Shown in pieces: positions 28,542-40,293 of a stretch of DNA of 64,000 nucleotides. Position numbers and translations under genes: made by a program. The notes beneath the pieces are model-generated. The model saw only the letters and a program-made list of their open reading frames with translations, had not been told where the DNA came from and ran no database searches. The DNA comes from Durusdinium trenchii (taxonomy: Eukaryota; Sar; Dinophyceae; Suessiales; Symbiodiniaceae). Positions within the stretch are counted from its first letter, which is position 1. Every line of letters starts with the position of its first letter. The stretch lies in contig CAXAMN010008580.1 of assembly GCA_963970005.1 (NCBI GenBank), forward strand, positions 85,253 to 149,252, read 5' to 3'.

Positions 28542-30489
28542 GGAACAGCCCTGTTCTTTTCTGCACAGTAGTCCGTACCATTTCTGGTGACAAAGCACAG
28601 CACCAGAAATGGCATGTCCACTTATTGGCCATTGAGAAAGCTTTCTAAGAGATATCTCATGCAGGTTGGACAGCTTTTCAGCACATCCGGAGCATCGGTT
28701 AAAGCATCTCTCAAGAGTGGAAACATTGTGTTTTTGTGCTTTAATCTTGAACCTCATGCACAAGGCATGTTGGGCATTGCACCACGGAAGTTTTTAACGA
28801 GCGAAAATAATGACCCGTCCATGTTCGGGTCCAAGTCGGAGCTTCTGAGATTTGCCGGCCTCGTCGTAGGCCAAACGAAAAACAAAGTCCAGCCGGAGCA
28901 AGTTACCACCTGGTCCAACCGACCTCGGTGAGTACCGTTTTGCCTTATCCCGGTGACCCAGTCAACTACGGTCTGGTCAGACCTCCCGTGATCGGTCCCT
29001 CAAACCCGAAGAGTTTCGTGTCGGAAGCGGACAGCGTCATGTCGTGTCGGTGACTCCTCAAAGTGCACTTAAGCTTACAAGTGTGAGCAATCTGGTTTTT
29101 CACCATCCATGACCGGACTTCAAGCTGCCAAGTGAGCATGGCTCACAAAAAAGCCTGGAAGTCTTACGGAAGGACTGTGTGGGACATACCCCCATTCGTC
29201 TGGCATTGCAACCCCGCACGTCCCCGCAGGAAGAATGCAGCCAAGCCCTTTGAAGAATGGTGCTTCCACCCAAGCTTGACTTCGCATTCTTGCGCAAAGC
29301 CATGTCAAGAACCACTGCGGACTGTTGCTGCACGTAACTCCAGCACAAATCTCTTCCAATCTGCGCATCACGACTGCACTCGTCCCTTGGACATTCGAAA
29401 TTGTTTGATCGGACTCTTCAGCACTTGCTCAGCGCTTGGGATTGGCACCTGTTGGCGAATTAGCCCATGTTCGTGGACCAACTCCTCTTGTGAAACAGAA
29501 GCCTTGGTGGGTTCACAGGCTACCCATGGCTACCCCATGGCTCACGCAGAGTCGCAACAAGCAATTTTCAGAGCAACGAGGTGAAATAGGTGGACCTCTA
29601 TCCACTCATGACGTACCCAAAGGATTCATCTACGGAATATTTACACTGGGCTGGTGTGAGGGGTGAACGTAGGTTGGTAAATATTCCATACGATCCTCTG
29701 GGGGATGGCCCCCCTAAAAAGAAAAGGGCCAAAGCAACGGAACTGGCAAACCGACTTCAAAGAACTTAACACCAGGAGTCAAAATGACCCCAACAGGATC
29801 TGTCTGGGCCTGGAATGCTAAGATTGACAGCAGGTCAACAACCCCAGGCCTAATCTGCCAATATGACAGTCCCATGAATGTCTGGGTATATATCTTCCAT
29901 GAGATATCTGCATCCCTGAATGACGATTTCATGCAGATCAGTCCAGCGTGAAAGCATGGGACAGGTTCAAAGAAAAAGATGGACAAGAGATTGCTTGATG
30001 CTGAATGTGACACTTGCCCTGTTTCATGAAGGCTACTGCCACGGCAATGATTGAATTTCATGTGATCTGCGTTGGTCTGCTACAATCAGAAATCCTGAGT
30101 CGACAACGATTTCGCTTGATGCACCTTTCAGGTCATATTCCATGCCTGTTCACGGAAACAAGTGTCACGTATACATAATGTTTTTGCTTCATCCAAGTCG
30201 GCGAGGTCGGGGCAGCTGCAAATCTTGAAGAACCTCCTTGCCTGTTTTTACCTGGACAAATGTCCTTCACTGATTGAAGGAGCCAGCCGCTGGGTCGCCT
30301 GATGGCCTGACCAGTGAACCTTCAGACTCCTAAACTTGGTTCGGTGCCTTGTCGCAATCACCTCAGTCAAAATGCCGCAACAATGAGCGGTCAAACTGCG
30401 CGTGCATGAACATTGCAAGGTGGGGCAACACGGAACGACTAGGTGCTTCCATGAGGGTTTCTCAAGGTATCTCCATTTGATAATGTTGG

Positions 30490-30990
30490 GCATACCTAGG
30501 CAGTATGCCCCATGGGCACCCCTAGGCTTCCTCAGGTTTCAGCCTGGAATGGCAAGCAGGCTGGCCTCGAGCCCATCCCCATGTGGATTCACCGGGTGAC
30601 ATTGTGCATTTTGTAGTAGGGGGTGGGGTTTAGGGTCTAGAAAATAAGGGGACTCAAGTTTCAGGTCTAAATGAAGAGGGCCTACACCAACAGCAAGGTG
30701 ACTTTTTGGCTATAGAATGCAGTGGAAACTGTGAGCGGCAATAATGTGCAGACCTCGGGTCCAACTTGAAATTGACTTACCCAATTCTATCGCGCATTGT
30801 GTTACTTACCTACATCATCGACTGTATATAATCAATCACAAATTGACTGCAAAATGGCTGGGCTGGGCTGCCCAACATGTCAAATTACTACAAAATGACT
30901 GCCCAAAGATAGATTTCACTACAGAATGCTGCTTGGAGGCCTCAAGGCCGGTCATTCTCGGAAATTCCGGGAGCACGTTTCTCCACACGG
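30490..30990. other. Part of copy 1 without clear gene
   Basis: No open frame with a convincing peptide, and no TIR element. GGGCTGGGCTGCCC at 30858-30871 is a small palindrome. Confidence 0.25.
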
Positions 30991-31155
30991 TGGTCAGAGC
31001 ACGTTTCTCCGCCTGCTTAGTCCAAGACCAAGATTTCAAAAGGGTGCCCCGTGTCAAACCCCTTTATTGGTTCTTTCTTTTTGACCAGCTAGCTGGTCAG
31101 CGGAAGCAATCCCCAGGCTTTTTGGTCGATTATCCCCCGCGGTCTGACAGGTGAG

Positions 31156-31215
31156 TGTCCCCAGGGCTCCAAGCACCTTCTAAGAAGGTGTTTAGGGTGG
31201 GTTTGGAGTCCAAAC
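31156..31215. repeat. Family-A-like remnant
   Basis: CCCCAGGGCTCCAAGCACC ... AAGAAGGTG ... GTTTGGAGTCC has the family A pattern (GGGCTCC / AGAAGGTG / GGAGTCC), but the CCCTAGGG ends are lost. Confidence 0.35.
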
Positions 31216-32982
31216 ACCTTGACACAAAGGATGCTGAAAACCCAGCTGTGCCCCACAAGCTACAGAAACAATTGGCAAACCCACGAGATGTTCACCGGTC
31301 TTCAATATCTGGTTTTGCCTGGTTCATTGATTGGGGACCTCGTGACTAGTCGGGTGGCTGGCATTGGCTGGACATCAAGGACCTGGCTAGGTGGTCTGGC
31401 CACTCACCAGCCCTAGTTCGGGCGATGTGGTCCATGTGGTCCAGGTGGTCCAGTTCGGGCGAGTGGATGGTAGTGCCCATGAATGCCCTGATGAGAAAAA
31501 CATTGCAGTTCTTTACATCTGTCTATCCACTACTTCAGCAACAACAATGATGGAGGTCTGGCTATTCAAGATTATTCAAGGGCACCGAAACAAAATCCAT
31601 ATTGCTTTTCTTGCAGTATCATAGTGTTCTTGACTGCTCTTGAGTGTGGTCAACACTTGCAAAGACTTCGCTAAGTTCTCAGATTGGAGGAGTGGTTGAT
31701 CGGCCAACTTGCATAGTGCGCCAAACGGCTTCTTGACAAGGCCCATTTCTTGTGAATCAATGCCAGTGAGCCAAAAGCCGTGCAACAAGTGGGAAGGAAG
31801 CCGCGAAGCTTTCACCAATCTCTCTCCCCAAGCGAATTTGCCTACGTGAGTGTGCTGTATGATGTTGTATGTATGAAGCGCTTTTGCAAAAGGCTTCGCA
31901 AGGTTTTGCATTGGCTAGTTGGCTACATTCTACTGCATACAGTAACACATTCATGAAAACAACGGCCTTAGCAAAATGCCTTCGCAGCAACACACAGGAG
32001 GAATTACGCGACATGGCTACACGAGCCGAAAACCGCGCATGATCCAAAAAACGCGCGAAAGCGCCTGCTCCAAGTGCCGTCATGACAAGAGTTCGTCATG
32101 ACGTGCGGCATGCAACGCCGTGGACAAAGACAGCACTCAACTGGAGCGTCCTCACTGTTTTGCACCGTGGGCTGCCCGGTTTCAGCGAGAACGAACGGGC
32201 GCCGTCACTGGAGAACCTCTCCACGTCTGAAGTGTGGCGTGCATGAGACCAGAGAAGTCCAACCATGGAATTAACGAGTGTGCTGGCGCCATTGCTTTTT
32301 CGCACCGTATCCTGGGAGCCATCGCTGAAAAAAGAACAGGTCGAAGTCTAGGCTTCCAAAAGCTTCAGGCTTTCACACCAAATAGGTGTGTGATCTTGAT
32401 TTTCTCAAACCTGCACACATCTATAGTCACCATAGATCGATGCATGGGTTCTTCCCATTTGTTCTTCTCGTCGGTCGCACTTGTAGGCCCGTCCAGCTGC
32501 GGCCGCGCCGCTCGAACGTCGGAAGACCGAGACCAAACGGACGGACGGACGGACGGTACCGTCGCTCCAAAAGCTGCATGAAGCTACCCACTGGATCTTG
32601 CAGAAACCAGATGGACGCCTGCACCCCTATTGCCACAATCGGTTTTTCGCATTTGGCACATTTTGGTCCACAGACTGACAGGCTTTGTGCCAAGGCCAGT
32701 CTGATACCTGAGGTTTGTGTGAATCCGATCCACTCATCATCTTACAAGAGGCCTGCAAAAAACTGCAGCAAGTCTTGGTTTGAACTTTGAAAGGTTCTCG
32801 ACAGGTGGGAGAAGATCCACTCACTGGTTGGAGACAAAAACACCAAAGCCTACGACATGGATCCATTTGTCGTAGCACCTGGAGCCGCCAAAGCTTGCTC
32901 GCCTAGAGATGCCAAAGGATGTGGGAGACGACGTTGTTTGGCCGCCTTTGAGGTGCAATACACACAAGTGTAAGTTTCCACG

Positions 32983-33177
32983 GTGGAACCTCACGCGTTG
33001 CGCTTGCAAAAGCTTGGCTGTGACTGGGCTCGGAAATCAACACTACATATGCTGAGACACTCATTGTCAACCACATGGGAAGGTGTAGGCCAAACATGTC
33101 GACCTTGCTTCGTAAACATTCCGCAGGACAAAATCCAACAGGTTCTGTGCGAAGGAAATTCCACTAAGATTGGTTGA
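32983..33177 (+). CDS. Conserved frame ending GNSTKIG, copy 1
   Basis: The plus frame reads DWARKSTLHMLRHSLSTTWE, GVGQTCRPCFVNIPQDKIQQ and VLCEGNSTKIG then stop. The paralog at 47497-47694 keeps the frame and stop (DWARKSAIHTVIHSMSTTCE, QQVLCEGNSTKIG) despite indels on either side. Conservation of frame is suggestive, but many substitutions change residues. The upstream exon is not resolved. The function is unknown. Confidence 0.33.
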   Translation: MEPHALRLQKLGCDWARKSTLHMLRHSLSTTWEGVGQTCRPCFVNIPQDKIQQVLCEGNSTKIG

Positions 33178-33244
33178 GCGTCTATACAATCAATCTGTTT
33201 GTTCATGATCAGTTGCAACAGAAGTTTGTTCAGACTTTCTCTTT

Positions 33245-33411
33245 TTGTCGGACGTGTTTCTCATCATTCCCCCCAAAGCATCCACTGAACACAATCATCA
33301 AGTACGAGGGATTGAATGGAAGAGCTGGCAAGTCAAATTCATATGTCTGACGGTCTTGCTCTTAGAAACATTGGTCTTGATCATCTATTCACTCTTCCTC
33401 TGGTGCGTATT
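33245..33411 (+). CDS. Candidate exon with hydrophobic end, copy 1
   Basis: Plus frame reads SDVFLIIPPKASTEHNHQVR, GIEWKSWQVKF and VLLLETLVLIIYSLFLW up to a donor-like TCTG^GTGCGT. The paralog at 47770-47949 reads SDLFLIMSPNASTEHNHQVR, KFKFLAVGTLMFTVLVLE, TLVLIYSALVL and a better donor (CTCTG^GTGAGT). The hydrophobic run could be a membrane helix. A partial third and fourth copy of the 3' half lie at 34335-34400 and 49020-49110. No family is recognised. Confidence 0.33.
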
Positions 33412-33462
33412 TAAGCCTGTGCTTCTATATGTATTACTGAATGTTATATATATATATATCTT

Positions 33463-33586
33463 GGTTGACTCTGATCCGGACACGGGGAAGTGTTGGACAG
33501 CAGTTGAAGCTGTTCCGGTACAAACGGAAGAGATCTGTTGCGATTTGATGTTGCTGGCCACGAGTCAACTGAACATCACAAGCTGA
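33463..33586 (+). CDS. Candidate exon, Cys-containing, copy 1
   Basis: Plus frame reads VDSDPDTGKCWTAVEAVPVQ and TEEICCDLMLLATSQLNITS then stop. Four related copies (33463, 34414, 48106, 49147) share DSDP.TGKCWTA; two of them drift out of frame afterwards, so some copies are probably pseudogenes. It lies just after the GTGCGT/GTGAGT donor of the previous exon, but the spacing makes the joining acceptor unclear. Confidence 0.28.
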
Positions 33587-34299
33587 GGGAGAGATCGGTT
33601 GAGTAACAAGACTGCTTCTAGCTGTGACCGGTCGCTTTTATAGACCGAATGGCCACCAACAAGTCCTAAGTTTGGGTGTTCACATTTGACTTACGACATC
33701 TTACGACGATACCAAATGAAAAGAACTTGAGATGCGTTTTTCCTTGGCTGCGGTGGGGTTCTGATCAGCTGCGTGGTAGGTCGAAATCGCGAATGCTTCG
33801 ACCGTGGCCAGTCTCGGGTCGAAATCCTCGTTCTAGACATGCGTTCTGGACAGAAAAGACACGAGGTACTAAAAATGCACCAAAAGTCTCAGCTTTCGAA
33901 ACTACCTCCCTCATCCCTCTAATCATTTGCTTTACCTGATAAAACTGCTCAAGTCCAGAAATCATGTGGGAGTTTCATCTAGGTTCCATTCTTGAGGGTT
34001 GTTGGCGCTGCTCAGCGGAGTTTTGCTTCTACAATTACAATGGATAGCCGGGCAACATTGGCCAAAATCTTTTGAACATGCATCTCTATCAGGGGTGGTT
34101 TTGGGGCAAAGTATATGTAGTATAGATGTTAGGACTGGGTTTCAACAGAAATACCCTGAAAGTGCAAACTCACACGGTGGAAACTCACGCGTTGCCAAAG
34201 TACATGCCTTGTTGGACTGGATTCGGAACTCATCTTTCACTGGTCGGATGCGGGTCAAATACTCTGCACTCTAAGATTGGTTGACGTTTTTTCAGCATC

Positions 34300-35075
34300 T
34301 GATCTGATATTGCAAAACTTGCGAATTCACATTTCTGGCAGGGTACCTTGATGTTCAGAGTCTTGGTCTTGGAAACGTTGGTCTTGATCTATTCAACACG
34401 TTTCCTAATATATATGTTGACTCTGATCCGGACACGGGGAAGTGTTGGACTGCACTTGAAGCTGTTCTGGTACAAACGGGAGAGATCTGTTGCGATTTGA
34501 TGCTGCTGGCCACGAGTCAACTGGACATCACAAGCTGCCTCGCTGCCCCGGGAGAGATCACTTGAGCAGGGATAATCGTTGGAGCTGTGATCAGTTGAGC
34601 TGTATTCGTTTGTATTCATCACTTCTGCTTGGGTCAAATGTTCAAATGGCATCTGCTGGAGCGAAAAATTGGCCGCCATGCCAACTCGATGGGCACCTGA
34701 GCAGTCAAAACGCAGCGCAGTGGACGATGTCGTCAAGGTTTGCATCAAACGCAGGCACTTCACTTTTGCGCACGTCAGCTGTTAGCTTTGGCGAGGCCAA
34801 GAACAGGATCCTGGAGGTTGCACGGCAAGCTACGCAAAAGACACACCACATCGGCAGCTTATGCACAGGTTGGTTACGAATACCTATGCGCAAAACATGT
34901 GCTCTCCAATACCTGCATATTTACGCGAGCTTGAAACGCGAGCCAGTGTTTGTATCACAACTCTTTCACCTCATGACTACAAAGGTTTGGGCGCTCTTGG
35001 GGAGGTTAGCAACGCCGTGTGCCGCGGCGATTTCCACCGGTGTGTGCTGCAGGCGGAAAAAGCCCTGAATCGCTG
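34300..35075. repeat. Local tandem copy of the 33.2-kb module
   Basis: 34335-34560 repeats 33340-33590 (TGGTCTTGATCTATTCA, GACTCTGATCCGGACACGG, CTGGCCACGAGTCAACTG). The same nested tandem exists in the other segment (47830-48240 and 49030-49260). The nested duplication therefore predates, or recurred after, the large one. A frame at 34490-35068 is open on the plus strand (192 codons) but is shared poorly with the paralog. Confidence 0.6.
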
Positions 35076-35162
35076 ATGCGGCTAAACGCCGCGTTCCACT
35101 GGTGAATGTGGTTTACTTACTTTGAAACAAGATGGAACCCACGAACCCGAATGCAAACACGA

Positions 35163-36405
35163 ACCCTTGTGGGACACTCTTGTGGGACACTCTTGTAGGA
35201 AACTCTTGTGGGTCACTCTTGTAGAACACTCTTGTGGAACACTCTTACAGGACACTCTTGTGGGACACTCTTGTATGTGGGACACTCTTGTAGGACACTC
35301 TTGTGGGTCACTCTTGTAGGAAGCTCTTGCGGGGCACTGTTTTGGGACACTCTTGTAGTACACTCTTGCGGGACACTCTTGTAGGACACTCTTGCGGGAC
35401 ACTCTTGTAGGACACTCTTGTGGGACACTCTTACGGGGCACTCTTGTAGGACACTCTTGTGGGTCACTCTTGTAGGAAACTCTTGTGGAACACTCTTACA
35501 GGACACTCTTGTGGGACACTCCTACGAGACACTCTTGTAGGACACTCTTGTGGGACACTCTTGTGGGTCACTCTTATGGGACACTCTTGTCGGACACTCT
35601 TGTAGGACACTCTTGTGAGACACTCTTGTAGGACACTCTTGTGGGTCACTTGCAGGACACTCTTGTGGGACACACTTGCGGGACACTCCTATAGGACACT
35701 CTTGTAGGACACTCTTGTGGGACACTCTTGTAGGAAACTCTTTTGGGACACTCTAGTAGGACACTCTTGTGGGACACTATTGTAGGAAACTCTTTTGGGA
35801 TACTCTTGTAGGACACTCTTAAGGGACACTCTTGTGAGACACTCTTGTNNNNNNNNNNACTCTTGTAGGACACTCTTAAGGGACACTCTTGTGAGACACT
35901 CTTGTGGGACACTGTTGCGGGACACTCTTGTGGGACACTCTTGTGGGACACTCTTGTGGGACACTCTTGTAGGACACTGTTGTGGGACACTCTTGTGGGA
36001 CACTCTTGTAGGACACTCTTGTAGGACACTCTTGTGGGATACTCTTGTAGGACACTCTTGTGGGACACTCTTGTAGGACACTCTTGTGCGACACTCTTGT
36101 AGGGCACTCTTGTGGGACACTCTTGTGGGACACTCTTGTGGGACACTCTTGTAGGAAACTCTTGTGGGACACTCTTGTAGGACACTCTTGTGGGACACTC
36201 TTATAGGACACCCTTGTGGGACACTCTTAAGGGACACTCTTGTGAGACACTCTGGTGGGACACGGTTGCGGGACACTCTTGTGGGACGCTCCTGTGGGAC
36301 ACTCATACGGACACTCTATCCGGGACACTCTTGTAGGACACTCTTGTGGGTCAGAGTGGGTCACTCTTGTAGGAAGCTCTTGCGGGGCACACTTTTGGGA
36401 CACTC
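35163..36405. repeat. 13-bp minisatellite, about 90 units
   Basis: The unit is GGGACACTCTTGT with the G/A variant GGACACTCTTGTA; the period is 13 bp. Because 13 is not a multiple of three, translation walks through all frames and yields a 13-residue repeat (minus: KSVLQECPTRVSH; plus: GHSCRTLLWDTLV). The unit contains no stop in any frame of either strand, so the long ORFs across it (up to 205 codons) are a by-product. The corresponding place in copy 2 (about 49800) has no such array. Confidence 0.92.
35849..35858. other. 10-N scaffold gap inside the minisatellite, probably false
   Basis: Positions 35802-35848 and 35859-35905 are identical over 47 bp, including rare unit variants (CTTAAGG, TGTGAGAC). 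Overlapping contig ends were not merged. Confidence 0.85.
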
Positions 36406-36411
36406 TTGATG

Positions 36412-36953
36412 CCACAAATCATCCCGCTCACCAGCGACACGCCACGTTTACGCCAGCCTGTTTCGCGCTCCCCACTGGCACGGCCCCACGCAAACACACT
36501 TCCCACTCAGGCCGCACAAATCCCAATGGCACTGCAACATCACGAACGTCGTGTCGCCACACGGTCTGCCCACACACTTGAAGCAAACATACCACAAAAT
36601 ACCACAAATCATCCCGCTCACCAGCGACACGCCGCCTTTACACCAGCGTGTTTCGCGCTCCCCAGTGGCACGGCGCCACGCAAACGCCGCGCAATTCCCA
36701 ATGGCACTGCGACATCACGAACGTCGTGTCGCCACCCGGTCTGCCCAAACACTAGAAGCAAACATGTCACACGATACCACAAATCATCCCGCTCACCAGC
36801 GACACGCCGCGTTTACGCCAGCCTATTTCGCGCTCCCCACTGGCACGGCGCCACGCAAACGCACTTTCCACCAAGGCTGCGCAAATCCCAATGGCACTGC
36901 GACATCACGAACGTCGGTCGCCGCACGGTCTGCCCACACACTAGAAGCAGTCA
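36412..36953. repeat. Three tandem copies of a ~180-bp unit
   Basis: CCACAAATCATCCCGCTCAC starts units at 36412, 36602 and 36777. Each continues with CACGCC, CGCGCTCCCC, TGGCACGGC, CCCAATGGCACTG, CATCACGAACGTCG and CGGTCTGCCCA. Two plus frames stay open for about 300 codons across this and the following repeat. Since both are open and the differences between units are not synonymous-biased, I do not call a gene. Confidence 0.85.
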
Positions 36954-36956
36954 TGC

Positions 36957-37154
36957 GAGCGTTTCGTACGAGACTTCCTCCAAAAGTCACGCTTCGAGAG
37001 GCTGCAAGACGACCGTTTCGTACGAGACTTCCTCCAAAAGTCACACGTCAAGTCTCCAAAACGAGCGTTTCGTACGAGACTTCCTCCAAAACTCACATGT
37101 CAAAGTCTGCAAAACGAGCGTTTCGTACGAGACTTCCTCCAAAAGTCAAGCGGA
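36957..37154. repeat. Four copies of a 52-54-bp unit
   Basis: GAGCGTTTCGTACGAGACTT starts units at about 36957, 37011, 37063 and 37116. CCTCCAAAAGTCAC follows in each. CGTACG is a small palindrome inside each unit. Confidence 0.88.
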
Positions 37155-38340
37155 AACACCCATCGGAGCACACACATCACGCAGGCCTGCCAAGCAGTTT
37201 CGCGACTCCAGCCCCTCCAAACAACACCCGCTCACATGCCAATTCCAATGTGACAGCGACATTCACCTCCACCACAACTCACAACCTCACGATTCCCTGC
37301 GCCTGCCACGAATCTTTCCGCGTCCACACATCTAACGAGCGCAAAGTACTGCGCCTGCCACGAAATGTCACCTCCGTCACACCTCGCAACCTCACGATTC
37401 CCACGAAAAGTGACAATATCATCTCATGTGAGCTTCAACAAAATTTGCACCACACCACACGTTTGGAATGATTTCGACCCGTTCTGAGCACACTCCCATC
37501 CACCAAAATCGCCTTTTCAGCTGGGACTTGTCACGAAAACAAAGCTTCGATGCCACACCCTGAAATGCAAATCCCAATGGCACGGCCACATCCAACACCC
37601 CAAAAACACGACCCTCCAAACGCTAATCCTAATGGAACTGCGCAGCAAGCTGCGGATCTCACAAAACGCTGCGCCTGCGCAGTGAAATCATCCTCCACAC
37701 TTCAACATCTTACATTTCCACACGATTCCTCGCTATTTCACACGAATCTGACACGTCACGTTTTCATCCGAAACCCTCTCCACTAGCTTCCCCCAATGGC
37801 AGCGCCTTAGCGCTCTACTGCGAACGGTTGCGAACGGTTGCGGACGGTTGCGAACTTAGAAACAACGGGTCGCGAACAAGGCTCTACCCCCAGACCCTCA
37901 GAGTTAAACGAGAACCTTTCGCTACGCATTCGGGAAAAAGTGATTATTCCGAGCATCTCACAGCATCTCACGGTGGAAAGTACCATTAACATCAATGATA
38001 CCTGGGGACTCTTGCAGCGGCGATTCCGCCGCCATGACAACACATTGATGTTTTGGCGGCGAGTGAAGCAACACACCGCTTTGCCAAAAATACGCTGCAT
38101 TCCCAGAAACACGCCGCGACTTTGCTTTCAGCAAGATTCACAAAAACACACCGCACACTGACAGGGGCAAACCTGCTGCAAATGCGGGAAAACACGCCGC
38201 CTTCTCATGGGCAAACACGCTGCATTCTAAAGAATCTTTGTTCGACTTGAGGTCCAGACCGCCGAGTTAAGCCATACCGCAATCCTAGAAACACCCTGCA
38301 CCCCCCCACAGAAGAGTTGCGGTATTTCTTCCCCACCGGG
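37155..38340. other. AC-rich stretch with short repeats, no gene called
   Basis: Contains a triplet of GCGAACGGTTGCG-type units at 37820-37855 and repeated AACACGCCGC or ACGCTGCATTC words at 38085-38225. ORFs of about 100 codons exist on both strands. CATCTCACAGCATCTCACGG at 37957 matches the paralogous 49868 region weakly. Confidence 0.35.
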
Positions 38341-38454
38341 CATGGAAATACTCTGCGCTCGTCTGCACATGTGTTGCCAAACATCTGCTGAGTCACCACG
38401 ACCATGAACGTTCCTCGACCTGCACCCGGCTTGAACGCACCATACCCGACTTGA

Positions 38455-38555
38455 GCTCCTGTCCCGCCTCAGAAGGTAGTTGGACCTTTGTGGCACCTAC
38501 CCCAACGATATTGGACACGGAGGCAGTTGGAGCCCTAGGGGGCCTATAGGGTTGG
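38455..38555. repeat. Family A element, shared by both segments (copy 1)
   Basis: GAGCTCCTGTCCCGCC ... CAGTTGGAGCCCTAGGG. The same element with CCCTAGAGCTCC ends lies at 50066-50163 in the paralog, so this insertion is older than the duplication, unlike C3 at 47976. Confidence 0.6.
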
Positions 38556-38556
38556 A

Positions 38557-38727
38557 ACATGGGACTGGTTGACCCTCATCCAGACCAACTTCGGAATCGG
38601 CAGCAGGGACCTGGCTCTCTACAGGCAACTGACTGAAGGAGATCCATTGCGACGAGAGACGTTGCTGGCCATGAACCAACTTCGACTGAGACAACATAGG
38701 ATGGTACAACACTTGAGTCTAGTCTAG
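38557..38727 (+). CDS. Conserved helical frame, copy 1
   Basis: Plus frame reads TWDWLTLIQTNFGIGSRDLA, LYRQLTEGDPLRRETLLAMN and QLRLRQHRMVQHL, then a stop in a CTAGTCTAGTCTAG run. The paralog at 50178-50350 reads NFGHGSRDLAVYRRLNGGDP and stays open much longer. Seven codons change residue and two are synonymous. The helical amphipathic look is good, but the substitution pattern argues against strong constraint. Confidence 0.33.
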   Translation, partial: TWDWLTLIQTNFGIGSRDLALYRQLTEGDPLRRETLLAMNQLRLRQHRMVQHLSLV

Positions 38728-38814
38728 TCTAGTATGTGCATATCACCAGCTGCTTGGCTGTTTCACCATAGCTCCCGGAGAGATTGATAGTGGGCTTAGG
38801 TGATTACAATGCAT

Positions 38815-39070
38815 GGAATTTCAACACCTCCTAGCTTCTTCAAAGTGACATACATGAATTCAATCATCCTGACACCATTCTATCAATGTTTGGTCCTCGA
38901 GCTCTTTCGGAACCTTCGTTTCCCACCACTGAGGACAAAAACTACATTCTGACACAGCTTGCACTGCTTGAGCCAAAACACAGCAGCACAGCAAAAAGTC
39001 TAAGCAAAAAACAAAAAAACAGAAGGTATTGAACCACCCACTTGGAACCCTTGCTGGCCCTTCTCCAAAA
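38815..39070. repeat. Repeat R1, copy 2
   Basis: Same landmarks as 28100-28400, including CTTGAGCCAAAA at 38967-38978 (minus strand TTTTGGCTCAAG). Confidence 0.7.
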
Positions 39071-40293
39071 ATGTTTTCTATAATATTCCTGAATCTTCCA
39101 ACGACTGAAAATTTTCATGAGTTCTCGTGCTTGACCCTATATCACTACTTTTTTGGAGCCTCAACTGAAACAACCAGAACACCTACTTTTGGTGCATAAT
39201 GGATCAAAAGGGTGTATCTCGCTGATATTTTGGCTTTTGGGGGCATGGGAGCCCGCGCAAGCGGGCGTTCTGGGTGGGGCATCTTTCAACTCATAGCATC
39301 AGCGCCATCAATCCGGAACGCGTCCAATCCTTGGATTGCACTGGCAAACGCATGGTATGCAAAACTATGTCGATGGCTACCACTGCAAAACTTCAATTAA
39401 GTGCACGATTACAGAGTGAGTGGCAGTTTCCTGTAGCAAAAACTGTCTAGATCCTATTTGAGTCCAAGCAGCTGCCCGGAGTCGACAGATCAAATGGCCC
39501 CACACCAGGCGGCATGCATACCTGGCTTCAGCGACGGGCCATCTTAAGACTGTGATTAGGTGAGTGGTCCGCATCGCTCTTAGGGCACATATATGATTTG
39601 CTAGTCCCTGAGTCCAATGGGGATGAATTTGGGTCGCTCTGCCATCTGCACCTGTAGCTTTCTCGTGAAAACCATTGGCAAAAAGGAGCTGGGGAAAGAT
39701 GTACGCAGCTTCGATGCGCAGCCCAGACATACTCCCTATGTCGAGGCTGGAGTAGCTGTCCGACCTTCAGAGTTATATCACAACCTAGCGGAGGGTAGTT
39801 GGTTCTCGAGTATGTCCTGACACAGTGAGGGGATTGATGTCTCTTGCAGTCTCCTGCTCTGGAAAGGGTCATGTTTTCGGTCTGTAATTCTTGCTTCTCT
39901 TGCAATCATGTTAGGGGATGTTAGGGGCAAGGCATTACGACAAGCCTTTGGGTTTGAGTTGGCTAATGCGAAACAAAATGCATTTGAGCTGTCCCACCTG
40001 TGAAAATGGCTCCTGGCTCTTGGCGAGTGGGATGCCGAATTGCCAGCTTTACGACCTTGTGGGATCCACGCTGTTGGGAACTATATGTCTGGCTGATCTT
40101 GAGAACGGCTCCTTTCTTTTATTTTTCTCTCTCTCAAGTTGTTTGTTCACAGAGGCCGCAATTGCGACAACTCACTGGTTCAGCGTACGCACTCGCCAGC
40201 CGCCTCCGACGTCACAGGTCAGGTGGAGCTGTTGGGCCTGAGCGGTTTGGGTCACCATAGCAGAAGTATGCAGAAGTAACAGGCTGAAAGGTC
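39071..40293. other. No supported gene
   Basis: Overlapping frames of 60-125 codons occur on both strands (39377-39905 minus, 39918-40260 plus). Peptides are mixed, and no splice consensus or paralog supports them. Confidence 0.25.

Larger units (their letters stand above)
28425..35080. repeat. Segmental duplication, copy 1
   Basis: Direct paralog of 41745-49800. Landmarks found in the same order in both: the CT-tract module (28430/41750), GGACTGTGTGGGACATACCC (29174/42756), CTATCCACTCATGAC (29599/43210), CATGCTGATCAG-type segment (29930/43440), GACCAGCTAGCTGGTCAG (31081/44896), GCCCATGAATGCCCTGATG (31475/45661), CCTGCACACATCTATAG (32407/46790), GAAGGAAATTCCACTAAG (33158/47668) and GTTAGCAACGCCGTGTG (35006/49690). 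Divergence is a few to tens of percent with many indels. Confidence 0.8.

Noticed and set aside
35165..36409. Long ORFs of 60-205 codons on both strands across the minisatellite, giving KSV.QECPTRV repeats
   Set aside because: The 13-bp unit lacks stops in every register, so open frames are automatic on both strands; two of them also run through a false gap.
36412..37154. Possible CRISPR-like spaced repeats
   Set aside because: Units are 53 or ~180 bp with similar, non-unique interiors; there are no regular spacers and the genome is eukaryotic.
36406..37471. Two overlapping plus-strand ORFs of about 300 codons
   Set aside because: Both frames are open because the ~180-bp and ~53-bp units lack stops; no single frame is favoured, and the peptides are repeats without structure.
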